Source: Perognathus longimembris pacificus (taxonomy: Eukaryota; Chordata; Mammalia; Rodentia; Heteromyidae). From it: 64,000 bases of DNA. The notes beneath the pieces were generated by a model. The model was not told the DNA's origin. It made no database searches and saw nothing but the letters and a program-made list of their open reading frames with translations. Shown here piece by piece: positions 1-9,826 of this stretch. The DNA lies in contig NC_063161.1 in the NCBI RefSeq assembly GCF_023159225.1, forward strand, positions 69,158,767-69,222,766, given 5' to 3'. The stretch's first letter is position 1. The number at the start of each line of letters is the position of its first letter. Position numbers and translations under genes: made by a program.

Positions 1-20
1 CAGGTGTGAGCCACCCACAC
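1..20 (-). repeat. End of a 7SL/tRNA composite SINE, cut by window edge
   Basis: The first bases read as the terminal 'caggtgtgagccac' of a 7SL-like module in reverse orientation. The rest lies outside the window. Confidence 0.4.
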
Positions 21-137
21 GTGGCTTGCATGTGTGCTTTAACATGCAGAATGGGAGGTAATACTCTGGCAACCCCAGGCCTCTCCAGACTTTGTGACAG
101 TGAAAGGTAGGGAAGGAAATAGAGTGAGAGCTATCTT

Positions 138-371
138 CTTTTTTTTTTTTTTAACTGTTGTGGGACTTGAACTCAGGGCCTGGGCACTGTCCCTGAGCTT
201 TTTTGCTCTATCGCTAGAGCCACAGCTTGACTTCTGGCTTTTTGCTGCTGGTTATTTGGAGATAGCAGTGTCATGGACTTTCCTTCCTTGACTGGCTTTG
301 AACCATGATCCTCTGCGCTCAGCTTCTTGGGTAGCTAGGATTACAGGTGTGAGCCGTCATACTCACCCTCC
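138..371 (-). repeat. 7SL/tRNA composite SINE (type B, reference description)
   Basis: On the + strand this reads as a T-run, then a tRNA-like module ('gggacttgaactcagggcctgggcac', 'agagccacagctt'), then a 7SL/B1-like module ending 'gctaggattacaggtgtgagcc'. The true orientation is therefore minus: 7SL-like left half, tRNA-like right half, A-tail. I call this arrangement type B throughout. It resembles rodent B1-tRNA fusions such as B4, but the subfamily name is not certain. Confidence 0.85.
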
Positions 372-473
372 AAATCATGCTTTTCCAACACTCCAGGCCA
401 GATCCTAGCCCACATGCTCACAGTCTGGTGAATTGGCTATTTCCAGTTTAGATGTGTGAAAATAGTCTCTAAA

Positions 474-596
474 GGGCTGGTGATTCAATTTGCAGCACCA
501 GAGACATGGCTCAAGTGGTAGAGCACCAGCTCTGAGCAAGAGAGCTGACCAACAGAGTGAGGCCCTGAGTACCGACACAAAAGACAAAGAAATCTG
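474..596 (+). repeat. tRNA-like SINE right module
   Basis: It contains 'atggctcaagtggtagagcacca' as an A-box region and 'ggccctgagtaccgacaca' before an A-rich tail. The left module is missing or too diverged to see. Confidence 0.65.
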
Positions 597-861
597 TAGT
601 AGGATGACTGGATTTAGATTAAGAAAACCAACAAGGCCTCAATAACTCCAGCGTCCATATCCGCCCCTGGGGCTAGGCAGGCAGAGGTGAGCCTCCATCA
701 GGCCAGCCCAGCTAGAAGATTCCCTGTGCTGTCTGTAACAGAATAATATATGGCTGTAATTATGTCAGTTGGGGCAAAGTCATGTGCGATGAACAACACA
801 CTTAGCTTTTTGTTAAAAGCTTTCACTTGAACTTGGTATGGTTTGTGATTATGCGTGTTTG
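597..861. other. Repeat-free stretch, nothing recognised
   Basis: No frame, RNA fold or known repeat stands out. The 3' part is AT-rich with a 'gctgtaattatgtcag' homeodomain-like motif. Confidence 0.4.
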
Positions 862-1075
862 TGTTTTTTGTTTTTTGTTTTTTTGCCAGTCCTGGGGCTT
901 GAACTCAGGGCCTGAACACTGTCCCTGGCTTCTTTTTGCTCAAGGCTAGCACTCTACCTCTTGAGCCACAGCACCACTTCTGGGCTTTTTCTCTATATGT
1001 GGTGCTGAGGAATCGAGCCCAGGGCTTCATGTATACAAGGTGAGCAGTTTACCACTAGGCCATAATCCCAGCCCC
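862..1075 (-). repeat. Dimeric tRNA-type SINE (type A, reference description; IDL-Geo-like)
   Basis: In its own orientation this element starts with an ID-like tRNA-Ala-derived monomer (ggctgggat..ggcctagtgg..ggttcgattcc..cagcaccacata). A second monomer follows (ccagaagtgg..gctgtggctcaagtggtagagtgctagccttgagc..gggacagtg..ccaggactggc), then an A-tail. I call this type A. The arrangement fits the published IDL-Geo SINE of geomyoid rodents. This copy is flanked by an approximately 11-bp target-site duplication, tgtttgtgttt. Confidence 0.85.
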
Positions 1076-1078
1076 ATG

Positions 1079-1482
1079 TTTGTGTTTGTTAATGGGTCTG
1101 TGTGCATATCTGTGTGTTTGTGCATTTATGTATATGTGTATCTCTGTGTATTTGTATGCATCTGTGTATATCTCTGTGTGTTTGGGTATATGCGTTTGTA
1201 TATAATGGTATATATAGATGTACATGTGTGTCTATATAATTATGTGCAGAGTATATGTGTGTTTGTGTGTGTCTGTATGTGTGAATGTATATGCATGATG
1301 TGTGTATTTGTGTTTGCCTGTGTGTACACGTGTATTATGCATATGCAGTGTGTGATGTGTTTGTGTGTGTCATATGTGCATGCACACACGTGTCAGCGTG
1401 TCATGTGTGCGGTGTATGTTTTGTGCATGTGTGATGCATGTTTCTGTGTGTGGGTGTATATGCACGTGTGTGTACGTGCAGC
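1079..1482. repeat. TG-rich degenerate microsatellite
   Basis: About 400 bases of imperfect TGTG/TATG/TGCA repeats run without a stable unit. It abuts the end of a type A SINE, but the interruptions show it is old. The long open frames through it are composition artefacts. Confidence 0.85.
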
Positions 1483-1960
1483 TTGGGTTCTGGCTGGGAT
1501 TAACTGAAGCAGCAGGGAGCAGAGGGATGACAGCTGTCATGGAGGGCGTTTGGGGGTGACTTACTTTCTTGGGCTCATTTCCTGCAGATAACCCCTTGCA
1601 GGACTTTCTTTCTCTAGGGCCAGGCCACACCCCTTCCCCAGCTGCTCCCACGAGGCCCAAATGGAGGCCATTTTTTTCTGTTGTGTTGCCTGAGTAGAAA
1701 TTCCCTGTGTAATTATGACAGCGATGTAGAAGTCATGCTTGCAATGTTAAAAAAAAATGTTTAGCCACAGAAAGTAATTGCACAAATTGTGAAATTCCTT
1801 GGGATATTTCTATAAATGCTTCTAATGTGCTTTGATTACATACATTCCCCCTCCCTGAAAACCTCCCTCTCTTAAAAGCTTATTTCGTTTAACATGATGT
1901 CTCCAGTTTGGAAGCAAGCTGAACATCAAGTCAACCTCAAGACCAAGAGCTAATGTCCAG
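1483..1960. other. Unique sequence with AT-rich possibly conserved block
   Basis: 1483-1660 is unremarkable GC-balanced DNA. About 1680-1900 is AT-rich and repeat-free, with homeodomain and GATA-like motifs (gtaattatgac, gtaattgcac, ctttgattac). It could be a distal regulatory element of NPTX2, but nothing in one sequence shows conservation. Confidence 0.3.
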
Positions 1961-1964
1961 TGTG

Positions 1965-2268
1965 GGGGGGGGGCAGGCAGGGAGGCTCACACCTGTAATC
2001 CCAGCCAGAAGTTCCAGGGATTGAGGTTCCAAGCTAACTTCTCCATCTCAATCAACGGATGGGCAAGGTGGCACATGCCTATAATCTCAGCAACCCAAGG
2101 TGGCACAAGTAGAAGGATCGCAGTCCAGGCCATCCCAGGCATAAAGTGAGAGCCTATCTTGAAAATCACCAGCGGAAAAAAAGGGGCTGCTGATGTGGCT
2201 CAAGGGTTAGAGTGCCTGCCTTAATGAGCATGTGGGCCCTGAGTTCAAATCCCCATGGCAGCAGAACT
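1965..2268 (+). repeat. Old composite SINE: two 7SL-like modules plus ID-like module
   Basis: Two successive B1-like modules ('ggctcacacctgtaatcccagc' and 'tggcacatgcctataatctcagc') precede an ID-like module (gatgtggctcaagggttagagtgcctgcc..gagttcaaatcccc). The divergence suggests an older insertion than types A and B. Confidence 0.7.
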
Positions 2269-2398
2269 CATGGGGACAGTATTCAGTGAAACACAATATA
2301 ACCTTTGGACAATCCTGCACCTTTTGCAACTAATGTCTGAGCTCTGACAGCAGGCCAGCTGTTACTCTAGTACAGGAGACCCAGAAGTAAGCAACAAC

Positions 2399-2566
2399 TG
2401 CATCCTTTATTCTTATTGGCTGAGACGGGATTTCCATTTTGTCATTATCATCTGCATCCTTTATTCTTAGTGGCTGAGACAGAATTTCTGTTTTATCAGT
2501 ATCATCTGTATCCTTTATCCTTATTGGCTGGGATGGGATTTCCTAGCCAGTTTATCAGTATAACTG
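2399..2566. repeat. 54-bp tandem repeat, three copies
   Basis: Copies start at 2399, 2453 and 2507, each beginning tg[c/t]atcctttat and holding an attgg (inverted CCAAT) core. On the minus strand each copy carries an AATAAA and, in most, an agatgata motif. Short enhancer-like repeats of this kind occur in LTR U3 regions, so a minus-strand LTR is possible, but no LTR ends were found. Confidence 0.75.
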
Positions 2567-3008
2567 CCACTGCTACCCGAAGCCCCTGTGAGTTGCATTT
2601 GTGTAATCATTTGAGGCTGAAGGTTGATTTCAGTTGTACAGAAGAGAAATAGCAGTCGTGCGACGCCACTGCCCGGGGTCTCCTACTGCACCAGCAAACT
2701 CACATACCCTTCATAATTCCTGGCTTCAGTGGCTTTCATCCTGCCTCTCCCCTATTGGTTTAAAAATAAAGATTAAACTTCCCAACATTAGCTGCAATTT
2801 CGAGTAGCAGACAATGCATATTTATATGCTAGCAGGGTTTCAAATTCTTTGGGAGAGCCACCATGGCAAAAGAAAATTTGAAATTCAACAATAATAATAA
2901 GTACAAATGAGGAAAGGGTTGACCTAAAATATCACACATTGACTTAGATTTCTAGGTGAATGTGGCTCTTTTTTCTTTTTCAGGGAGCTAGACTTAAAAA
3001 GAATTTCT
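2567..3008. other. Unique AT-rich sequence
   Basis: No gene is seen. It contains a small CpG cluster near 2655-2670 in otherwise AT-rich DNA, and an approximately 60-base A/T stretch (2860-2935). It may be part of the same old LTR-like block as the 54-bp repeat. Confidence 0.3.
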
Positions 3009-3246
3009 AGGCCCTGGCAGTTGGCTTACTCCTGTAATCGAGCTACTCAGGAGGCTGAGATTGGTGGTTCGTAGTTCGAAGCCAGCAAAGTCTATGAAAG
3101 TCTTATGTCCAACTAACCAGAAAAAAAAAAACAGAAGTGGAACTGTGGCTCAAGTGGTAGAGCTCCAGCCTTGAGCAAAAAGCTAAGGGACAGCACCCAG
3201 ACCTCAAGTTCAAGCCACAGGACTGGCACAAAAACAAACCAAAACA
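3009..3246 (+). repeat. 7SL/tRNA composite SINE (type B)
   Basis: Both modules are present, with the A-rich linker 'ccagaaaaaaaaaaa' between them and an 'aaaaacaaacc' tail. A long linker A-run and scattered substitutions mark a mid-age copy. Confidence 0.8.
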
Positions 3247-3742
3247 CAGTGAGAAAAAAGTATCTATTCCCAGAAAAGATGGAAGCATGTGAATTGAGGA
3301 GTGAAATAAAGGTTGTTTTAGAGATCCTTGTTTATGGGAAAGGAAGACCTTACATGGAGAGCAGCCATGATTTATTTGGAGGCTGTTTCAGTACCTTAGA
3401 TGGAATCACAGAGGCTGCATAGAAAGTTCTGGAATGCTCTGCCACAAAAGCAGCGCCGGGCCTGATGGTTTTACTTGACTTTGAGTGGTCCAGGCTTAGC
3501 CTAGATGGGGCTGGAACCCAGGGGCCGAGCTGGGTGGACGCTGGCTCCTGCTAGAGGCTGCTCCTGGCATAACTCCCCGCTCACAGGCCGTCTAACAACA
3601 CGGGTCTCTTGTAAGAAGAATTTTAAAGCTGCACTGAATCTATTCTTTTGAGAATAAGCAACACTGGAGAAGTTGTTTTGACTCTGAGTCCCTAATTTCA
3701 GCCATGTGTTAAGCCCAAACCTGTGCGTGTATGGGGAGGGGG
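3247..3742. other. Unique sequence, nothing recognised
   Basis: No splice-flanked frame or known repeat was identified. A short open frame here lacks any recognisable domain. Confidence 0.4.
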
Positions 3743-3976
3743 GGCGGTACTGGGGCTTGAACTCAGGGCCTAGGTGCTGCCCCTGAGCTTCTGTTTTGTG
3801 CTTAAGGCTAGCGCTCTACCACTTGAGCCCCAGCTCCACTTCCAGCTTTTTGGTGGTTCACTGAGATAAGAATCTCATGGACTTTCATGCCCAGACTTGT
3901 TTCGAACCTCGACCCTTAGATCTCAGCCTCCTGGGTAGCTGGGATGACAGGTGAGAAGCACTGGTGCCAGGCTAAG
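3743..3976 (-). repeat. 7SL/tRNA composite SINE (type B)
   Basis: Nearly full length. The tRNA-like module reads 'tggggcttgaactcagggcc' on the + strand and the 7SL-like module ends at 'ctgggatgacaggtgagaagc'. Confidence 0.8.
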
Positions 3977-4396
3977 CTGAGAACCTTTGATATTGCCAGG
4001 AAAGAGATCTGTTCTTTCATAAATTCCCCTGATCCCATGAGTGCGGCCCCTCTTCTCTCCATCCGGGCATGTAGATGGAAGAGTTTCACCAAGTCTGGAA
4101 ATGTGTAGGCCTTTCAGACTGGATTTCCCACTATCTTTTGCTCCGTTAAAAATGGAGTATTGTTGCCACTGACCGGGTTTATTCTTGTAAGGTGCTACTC
4201 ACCTGGTCACCTGGTCAAAATGCCGACCTTGTCTGTTGTCGCCACTGACAGGCGAGTGATGGCAATGACAAAGGAGACCAATCTATCCTCAGGTATCCTG
4301 GGACACAGCAAACAGAATCAGAGCACAAGATGATAAGTCAGACAAATAACTGTGTTTTCCTTCAATGGTTTCACTCTTTCCTTCGTACTTCTCATT

Positions 4397-4397
<1 letters not shown>
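3977..4397. other. Unique sequence
   Basis: No coding or RNA feature is visible. Two 'tgccactgac' motifs about 75 bases apart (near 4155 and 4240) suggest a small degenerate duplication. Confidence 0.35.
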
Positions 4398-4439
<42 letters not shown>

Positions 4440-4440
4440 A
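4398..4440. repeat. (TG)n microsatellite
   Basis: About 20 uninterrupted TG units, followed by a short CG/CA alternating run (cacgcgcacgcgc) with Z-DNA potential. Confidence 0.95.
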
Positions 4441-4444
4441 CGCG

Positions 4445-4655
4445 CACGCGCTCATCTGTACTGAGTCAAACTCGGGACCCTTGAGCCACACCCCTAGCCT
4501 TACTCGTTTTTGGTGTTTTGGTTTTTTTTTTAAGTCTGTTTTTCACATAGAGTCGCAGACTTTTAGCGGGGGGCCAGCCTCCAATCTCGAGCCTCCTGCT
4601 TCCCTTCACCTCCCAAGTAGCTGAGATTACAGGTGGGACACTATGCACCTGGCCT
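4445..4655 (-). repeat. Old 7SL-like composite SINE
   Basis: Diverged tRNA-like part ('tgagccacacccctagcc'), then a 7SL-like part ending 'cccaagtagctgagattacagg'. It is adjacent to the TG run, which probably grew near its A-tail. Confidence 0.6.
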
Positions 4656-4791
4656 AACTATACATGTTTCTTGCTGAGAGATCAATACAATTCCCTAAAG
4701 TGCTCAGCCCTGTAGTTCCTCCAAGGAGATGATTCTGTGTGTGTTTGTTTCACCCACCCCTCAAGATCTGAGTCCAGGAATTTTAAACATG

Positions 4792-4922
4792 ACTTTTTTT
4801 TTTTAATTGAAAAGGTGAAGAGCAGTGAGGTTACAGTAATGTAAGTAATGAGTACATTTCTTCCTAAACACTGCTACCCCATCCCTCATTTTCTCCCACT
4901 TACCCCTCCCTACCTCCCATCC
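4792..4922 (-). mobile_element. LINE-1 3' UTR tail
   Basis: The reverse complement carries the pattern 'gaagaaatgtactcattac..actgtaacctca', ending in an A-run at 4802. The same pattern occurs in the 3' UTR of the large L1 near 54.1 kb and in the tail near 7.05 kb. This is a severely 5'-truncated insertion. Confidence 0.65.
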
Positions 4923-5091
4923 CAAGTTGTAAGGTTCATATCCAACATATAAGGTTCATATCCAACCAGTGAGTGTGGGCACTGCATTAGTTCATCCTTT
5001 GTCCTGCTGTTTCTGTGACTCCTTTGACTTCTAATGGGAGTTCTGTCATTCAGGTCTGTCATTGATGGAGAAAAAGGGAGGAAAAAGACAA

Positions 5092-5312
5092 TTGGCATCT
5101 ATTATGCACCTGTTGTCTGCCCAACAGGCTCACAAATGATAGCTCACTGGAATCTGGAAACAAGAGTTGGTAGAAAAATCCAGCTTTGACAGGAGAGATG
5201 AGGAAACTTAAGCACTCCCTCAAGGTCAAATGACAAGAGGTAAAACTAGGGTTGAAACAAGATCTATCAGACTCCAAAGCTAACGTCCCCCCCACTCTAT
5301 CAGGTAATCCAG
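5092..5312 (+). repeat. MIR SINE (ancient mammalian)
   Basis: It shows the core pattern 'gatgaggaaactta..aagcactccctcaaggtcaaatgac', then 'agggttgaaacaagatct' and 'gactccaaagc'. That order matches MIR, a tRNA-derived repeat shared by all mammals. Confidence 0.8.
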
Positions 5313-5329
5313 TCTAGTGAAAAAAAAAT

Positions 5330-5461
5330 GGAATTTTTTATGGTACTGAGATTTGAACTCAGCATTTCTTGTACATGCTAAATAGGTGCTCTACCCCTTG
5401 AGTCCCATTTCTATTCATTTTTGCTTTTGTTTATTTATTTATTTTCAGATAGGATCCTGTG

Positions 5462-5462
<1 letters not shown>
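5330..5462 (-). repeat. Older SINE, 5' part on the + strand, interrupted
   Basis: An ID-like segment ('tactgagatttgaactcagc', 'gtgctctaccccttgag') is split by a young type A element. The remainder resumes after 5686. Confidence 0.65.
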
Positions 5463-5493
<31 letters not shown>

Positions 5494-5686
5494 GCCAGTC
5501 CTGGGCCTTGGACTCAGGGCCTGAGCACTGTCCCTGGCTTCTTCCCGCTCAAGGCTAGCACTCTGCCACTTGAGCCACAGCGCCGCTTCTGGCCGTTTTC
5601 TGTATATGTGGTGCTGGGGAATCGAACCTAGGGCCTCGTGTATCCGAGGCAGGCACTCTTGCCACTAGGCTATATCCCCAGCCCCT
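5463..5686 (-). repeat. Type A SINE nested in an older SINE
   Basis: A pure 30-base T-run (the A-tail in its own orientation) and near-consensus body mark a young copy. The target duplication cctgtgctttttt lies on both sides. Confidence 0.9.
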
Positions 5687-5797
5687 GTGCTTTTTTTTTT
5701 GTTTGTCCAGATTCAGTCTTGGACCTGGATCCTACTGCCTCAGCCTCCTCAAGTAAGCTGAGATTATAAGAATGCATGACTATACCCAGCCTGAAAA
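5687..5797 (-). repeat. Older SINE, remainder after interruption
   Basis: The 7SL-like half continues ('ggatcctactgcctcagcctcc', 'gctgagattataag') beyond the nested insertion. Confidence 0.6.
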
Positions 5798-6605
5798 GTC
5801 TGCTGTTGAAAAGGTCTTAGAATATTATGTAGGTTTGACAGGATATTAGTCAGCATCCTTTGGAGCTTCAACCTCTCCTTCCCCCATCCTCAACATATTG
5901 GGTGCAGTATTGAAGACAGTTCCTCTGCATGTGTTCTAGAGTTCACACCCCCATCTCAACTTCCCAAGTGCCAAGAGATTGAAATGTAAAAAAAAAAAAA
6001 AAAAAAGAGTCTCAGATGAGATCCTCTGTCACCAGGGTAGAAATTAGCACATTTCCCAGGAGGCCAAGCTAAAAATGCATGTGAGAAGAGCCGGGGAGCC
6101 AAGCAGATGGGACAATAAAAATGGAGATGGCCTGGCCTCCCCAGGTTCCCCAGCCTGTGGCTAAGGCCCACACTGGGCTCGGCTGACCAGGGAACAGGTG
6201 GGAGGAGATGGAGTGGGTGGTTACTATGTTGTGGCCTCGTTGCACAGCTGTGCAAGTCAGCAAGGGGAGGAAAATCTGGGGGGCACACACAGAATCGCCT
6301 TGTGGGTAGCGTGAGTCAGACACAGACTATGTGTCAATCAAAGCTACTGTGTGGGGTAGGTTTCCATCACAGTTCCAGCAGCCTCTCCTGGTGGGTTTTA
6401 CCTGCACAAGCAACCTGGCTGTCAACATGTGGTTCCAAACACATACAGGAAAAAAAGCATCTTGTGAAACTTCAGTCATGTGCACTGACTCTTCTCTCCC
6501 CAACTACCAAACTCTGGAATAAAGCCAGAAGAAGTAGCATAGCTACAGACTCTGACACTAGAGAATCCATGTGAAAGGAATTGGTCCTGAGAAGAGAAAA
6601 GACTT
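5798..6605. other. Unique sequence
   Basis: It contains one A-run (5989-6006) and short frames without domains. No repeat or gene is recognised. Confidence 0.4.
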
Positions 6606-6840
6606 TCTCAAGACCACCTGTAATCCTAGTGACTCAAGAGGCTAAGATCTGAGGATCTTGGTTTGAGGCCTGGGCAGAAAAGTCTATAAGACTCTTGTTT
6701 CCAATTAACCAGCAGAAGGTTGAAAGTGGAGGTGTGGTCCAAGTGGTAAATGTCAGCCTGGAGCAGAAAAAGCCAAGTAAGAGGGTAAGGCCCTGTGTTC
6801 AAGCCCCCAAACTAGCAAAACAACAAAACAAAACAAATAA
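6606..6840 (+). repeat. 7SL/tRNA composite SINE (type B)
   Basis: The left end is clipped at 'accacctgtaatcctag'. The tail is an 'aacaaaac' simple repeat, and an L1 tail follows directly. Confidence 0.75.
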
Positions 6841-6841
6841 A

Positions 6842-7122
6842 ACACAACCTGGTATTGGATAGGAAATTCAAAGGGAATACCAAATTTGAGAGACACAGTG
6901 TAAAAAAAGAGAAACAACTACAAAAGCAATACTTGCCAAACTGTTTGGTGTAAGTGAACTGAACACCTCCGGGGGGGGGGGGGGGGGAAGGGAAAGGGCG
7001 GGAGGGAGGGGGGTATGAGGGACAAGGTAACAAACAGTACAAGAAATGTATCCAATGCCTAACGTATGAAACTGTAACCTCTCTGTACATCAGTTTGATA
7101 ATAAAAATTTGAAAAAAAAGAA
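6842..7122 (+). mobile_element. LINE-1 3' UTR with G-rich tract
   Basis: A poly-G/purine tract (6969-7016) is followed by 'acaagaaatgtatccaatgcc', 'aactgtaacctctctgtaca' and an AATAAA before the A-tail. A G-rich polypurine tract is a hallmark of mammalian L1 3' UTRs. The sequence is alignable to the L1 tails at 4.8 and 54.2 kb. Confidence 0.75.
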
Positions 7123-7340
7123 TATATCTCAAGAACTAGATTTCAAACTGACTAGCTATGTATTTAAACACACAACAATAAAATAGTTTCCAACAAAAAA
7201 ACAAAAAAAAACCTAGCTAGTGACCCAGCATAGTGTCTGTACATGAGGCCCTCTAATGTGTTGAGTTCCAGAGCAAATACAATCTCCAGCATTGGATTCT
7301 GGGCTCTGGTCATTTCATGATGCTTTTTGTGTTTGTTTTG

Positions 7341-7583
7341 GTACCAATCCTGGGGCTTGAACTCAAGGACAGGGTGCTGCTGCTGAGCTTTTTCACACAA
7401 GACTAGCACAGTACCTCTTGAGCTACAGCTCCATTTCCAGCTGTTTTTGTGGTTAATTGGAAATAAGAGTCTTACGGACTTTCCCGACTGGGCTAGCTTG
7501 GAACCATGATCCTCAATCTCAGCCTCCTTAGTAGTTAGGATTACAGGCGTGAGGTGAGCCACCAGCACCCAGGTCTTAGTGCC
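7341..7583 (-). repeat. 7SL/tRNA composite SINE (type B)
   Basis: It begins 'ggtaccaatcctggggcttg' and ends 'gattacaggcgtgag'. It carries more substitutions than the young copies. Confidence 0.8.
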
Positions 7584-7589
7584 TTCGTA

Positions 7590-8090
7590 TATTGAAATCA
7601 CTTGTTAATGAAATCTAAGTGTAATTATTTTGGGATTGATGCTATTTTTATGTCTTATTGTACACTGTCTTCTTTGTTCCAGGAGGAAATTAGAATTCTG
7701 GAAATACATTTGCTTTTATTTAATTATTTAAAGAACAAGCCTCTAGTTCAAGTAGTTACAAATAGGAACCATTAGTCTGTCTAGAAAGGGCACACGGGGC
7801 TAGAAGGAGCGGCAATAATCTAGTGCCCTGTGTGATTAGGACCCTCCCCCCCCCCCACAATCTGGCAGTAAAGAATGTCTGTCTGCTCTATGAGTGGAAA
7901 TTGAGAAAGGGATATCTGATATGGACCATTCTGCACAGCTCTGCATTTGGAGTTCCACACAGTAGTAACATTTTATAAAGTGCTTCTAAATGGTGTTTTT
8001 CATGATTGCTATTTGTGTCAGTGTGGGTTTATTTGAGCTTCTAGCATCTTCAGGGAGCCAGAGTAAGAAGGGCCAAGGAAAATGAATTTA
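7590..8090. other. Unique AT-rich sequence
   Basis: No gene or repeat is recognised. A C-run at 7845-7857 is flanked by AT-rich DNA with 'tttaattatttaaag'. Confidence 0.35.
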
Positions 8091-8093
8091 ATA

Positions 8094-8322
8094 CCCAGGC
8101 TCTGGTGACTCACGCTTGTAGTCCTAGCTAGCTAGGAGACTGAGATATGAGGATAGTGGTTCCAAGCCAGCCTGGGAAGGAAAAGTCAATGAGACTCTTT
8201 TTCTCCAAAAAGCCAGAAGTGGAAGGTGGCTCAAGTGGTAGAGTGACAGCCTTGAGCAAAACAGCAAAAGGACAGCACACAGCCCTGAGTTCAAGCCCCA
8301 GCAACACACACACACATCTATT
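8094..8322 (+). repeat. 7SL/tRNA composite SINE (type B)
   Basis: Full-length arrangement. The tail has decayed to a short CA run (cacacacacac). Confidence 0.8.
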
Positions 8323-8469
8323 TCCTGGTGATAGAGACCAGCAAAGACACTGCCTGTCACTCATTTCTTTCCCATATCCCCTTTTCTCCTAGCTGAACTG
8401 AATCATCTTTCTCTGTTTTGAATATGGTGTAGACCCAGTTTTCCTGTCTCTAGTTTTTACCCTTGAAGA

Positions 8470-8790
8470 TATTTTCCTGAATAGAACTTTTCATAGAATT
8501 GAGCCACAGCGTCCTTGAAAACCTCCCAACTTATTTACATACGGAAGCTATTGTTTGAAGTGCAAAGCAGGTCAGACTTTGGTTTCTAGAGATTAATCAC
8601 TGCAGCCTATTTTATATTATCATAATAATTTCATTTATTTTGATACAATTTGTTTTCAGAATCAACCCTCAGCTTCCAGGGCCCAAGTGACAAATCCATT
8701 TGTTTCTGGTTAGAATGAATAATGTGATTAATGACCTTGCAACAAGATTTCTTTAAAAACTGGAGAGAGAAAAGGAGGGGGAAAGGAAAG
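8470..8790. promoter_or_regulatory. Candidate upstream regulatory element of NPTX2
   Basis: A repeat-free AT-rich block about 1 kb before the NPTX2 start holds several homeodomain/POU-type motifs (gattaatcac, ataatttcattta, gtgattaatgac). Its position and motif content suggest a cis-element. Cross-species alignment would be needed to show constraint. Confidence 0.35.
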
Positions 8791-9110
8791 AAAAAGAATA
8801 GGCAGATTTGCTTTTCTTTTTCTAATGCACAGAAAACCAGCTCAACTGGGCATCAAATGGCTCTGAACTTGTTTGTTTACAAACAAGCCATTTTGCTCCT
8901 CCCTTGTTTCTTATTTTTTGGGGGTGGGAGGGTTTTCTGTATATTATCTCCTCTCCCCAAGGTCTGAGGGCAGAGGTCTCCAGCAGGGGAGGTGGGGATG
9001 GCGGGACCCCACCATGGACAGGCACTGTTTCACAGGAGGCACCACAGTGATGACCCCAGAGGGTCTTGGCATAGTAAAGGTCTGCTGTGCGGGGGGAGGG
9101 GGAGGAGGCT

Positions 9111-9120
9111 GTCACGTGAC
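9111..9120. promoter_or_regulatory. Palindromic E-box GTCACGTGAC
   Basis: A perfect 10-base palindrome around CACGTG, the site type bound by USF and TFEB/MITF-class bHLH-zip proteins. It lies about 570 bases before the likely transcription start of NPTX2. A second GTGAC follows at 9125. Confidence 0.45.
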
Positions 9121-9586
9121 CCCGTGACTGTGCCAGGCCCCCATTTCCGGCTGGCATTTGGTGGGGATAGGGTGGGGAAGGAGCCTGGACTAGAACATTC
9201 TTTCCGTGCTTTGGATACGAGGACCTACGGGGGCGATCGGGACTGTTCCATCCATGCTGCGGCTTCTTCTCGCCTCCACAAATGACGAACGGGTGCGGGG
9301 GTGGCTCATCCCGGCGACCCAGGTTCAAATCCCGCTGGGGGTGGTGGCGGCTCTTCTTTGGAACATGGGGTGACGCCGCCCGTAGGGCTTTCCTTTCCGT
9401 GCCGGAAGTCCTCAGCCACGCCGCGGGCACCTCAGGCCAGCGCTTTCCAGGGCACCCAGACTGTTTGGGCCTCAGTCCTCTTTTCGGGACGCCTCGGCCG
9501 CGCGGTGCTCGTGTCTCAGACTCCTTCCCACGCGCCCGCCCAGCGGCCCGAGAGCCGCGAGAGACGCCCCCGCCACGCCCTCGTCG

Positions 9587-9670
9587 TGACGCGAACAGGG
9601 ACAGACCAATCAGAGCTCTCGGCGCGCGCCCCACCCGCCGCTTGCCACGCCCCCTCCACTTAAGAAAGGG
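9587..9670 (+). promoter_or_regulatory. NPTX2: NPTX2 core promoter candidates
   Basis: In order: a TGACGCGA CRE-like half-site at 9587-9594, a CCAAT box at 9606-9610, a CCACGCCCC Sp/KLF box near 9645-9653, and TTAAGAAA, a weak TATA variant, at 9660-9667. From the TATA-like site, transcription would start near 9690, giving a 5' UTR of about 135 bases with no upstream ATG. The element order is seen; the start site is inferred. Confidence 0.5.
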
Positions 9671-9826
9671 CGCGCGGGCCGGGCTGTGGCCAGTGAGCCG
9701 CGCCGGGCGGAAGGTGCGGCTGCCCGCGGGGACTGACACCGGTTCGCGCGGTGCCCTCTTCCCCGCGCGCCCAGACGGTGCCCAGACGGCGCCCATCCAG
9801 GCTGCGGTGAGCCGAGCAACGGCGAG

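Noticed and set aside
1040..1507. 155-codon frame in the TG-rich tract
   Set aside because: Encodes only Val/Cys/Tyr/Met runs from the microsatellite.
9290..9360. tRNA-like segment with a B-box match (ggttcaaatcc)
   Set aside because: The T-arm stem has two mismatches and no acceptor stem, D-arm or A-box lies at the right distance.
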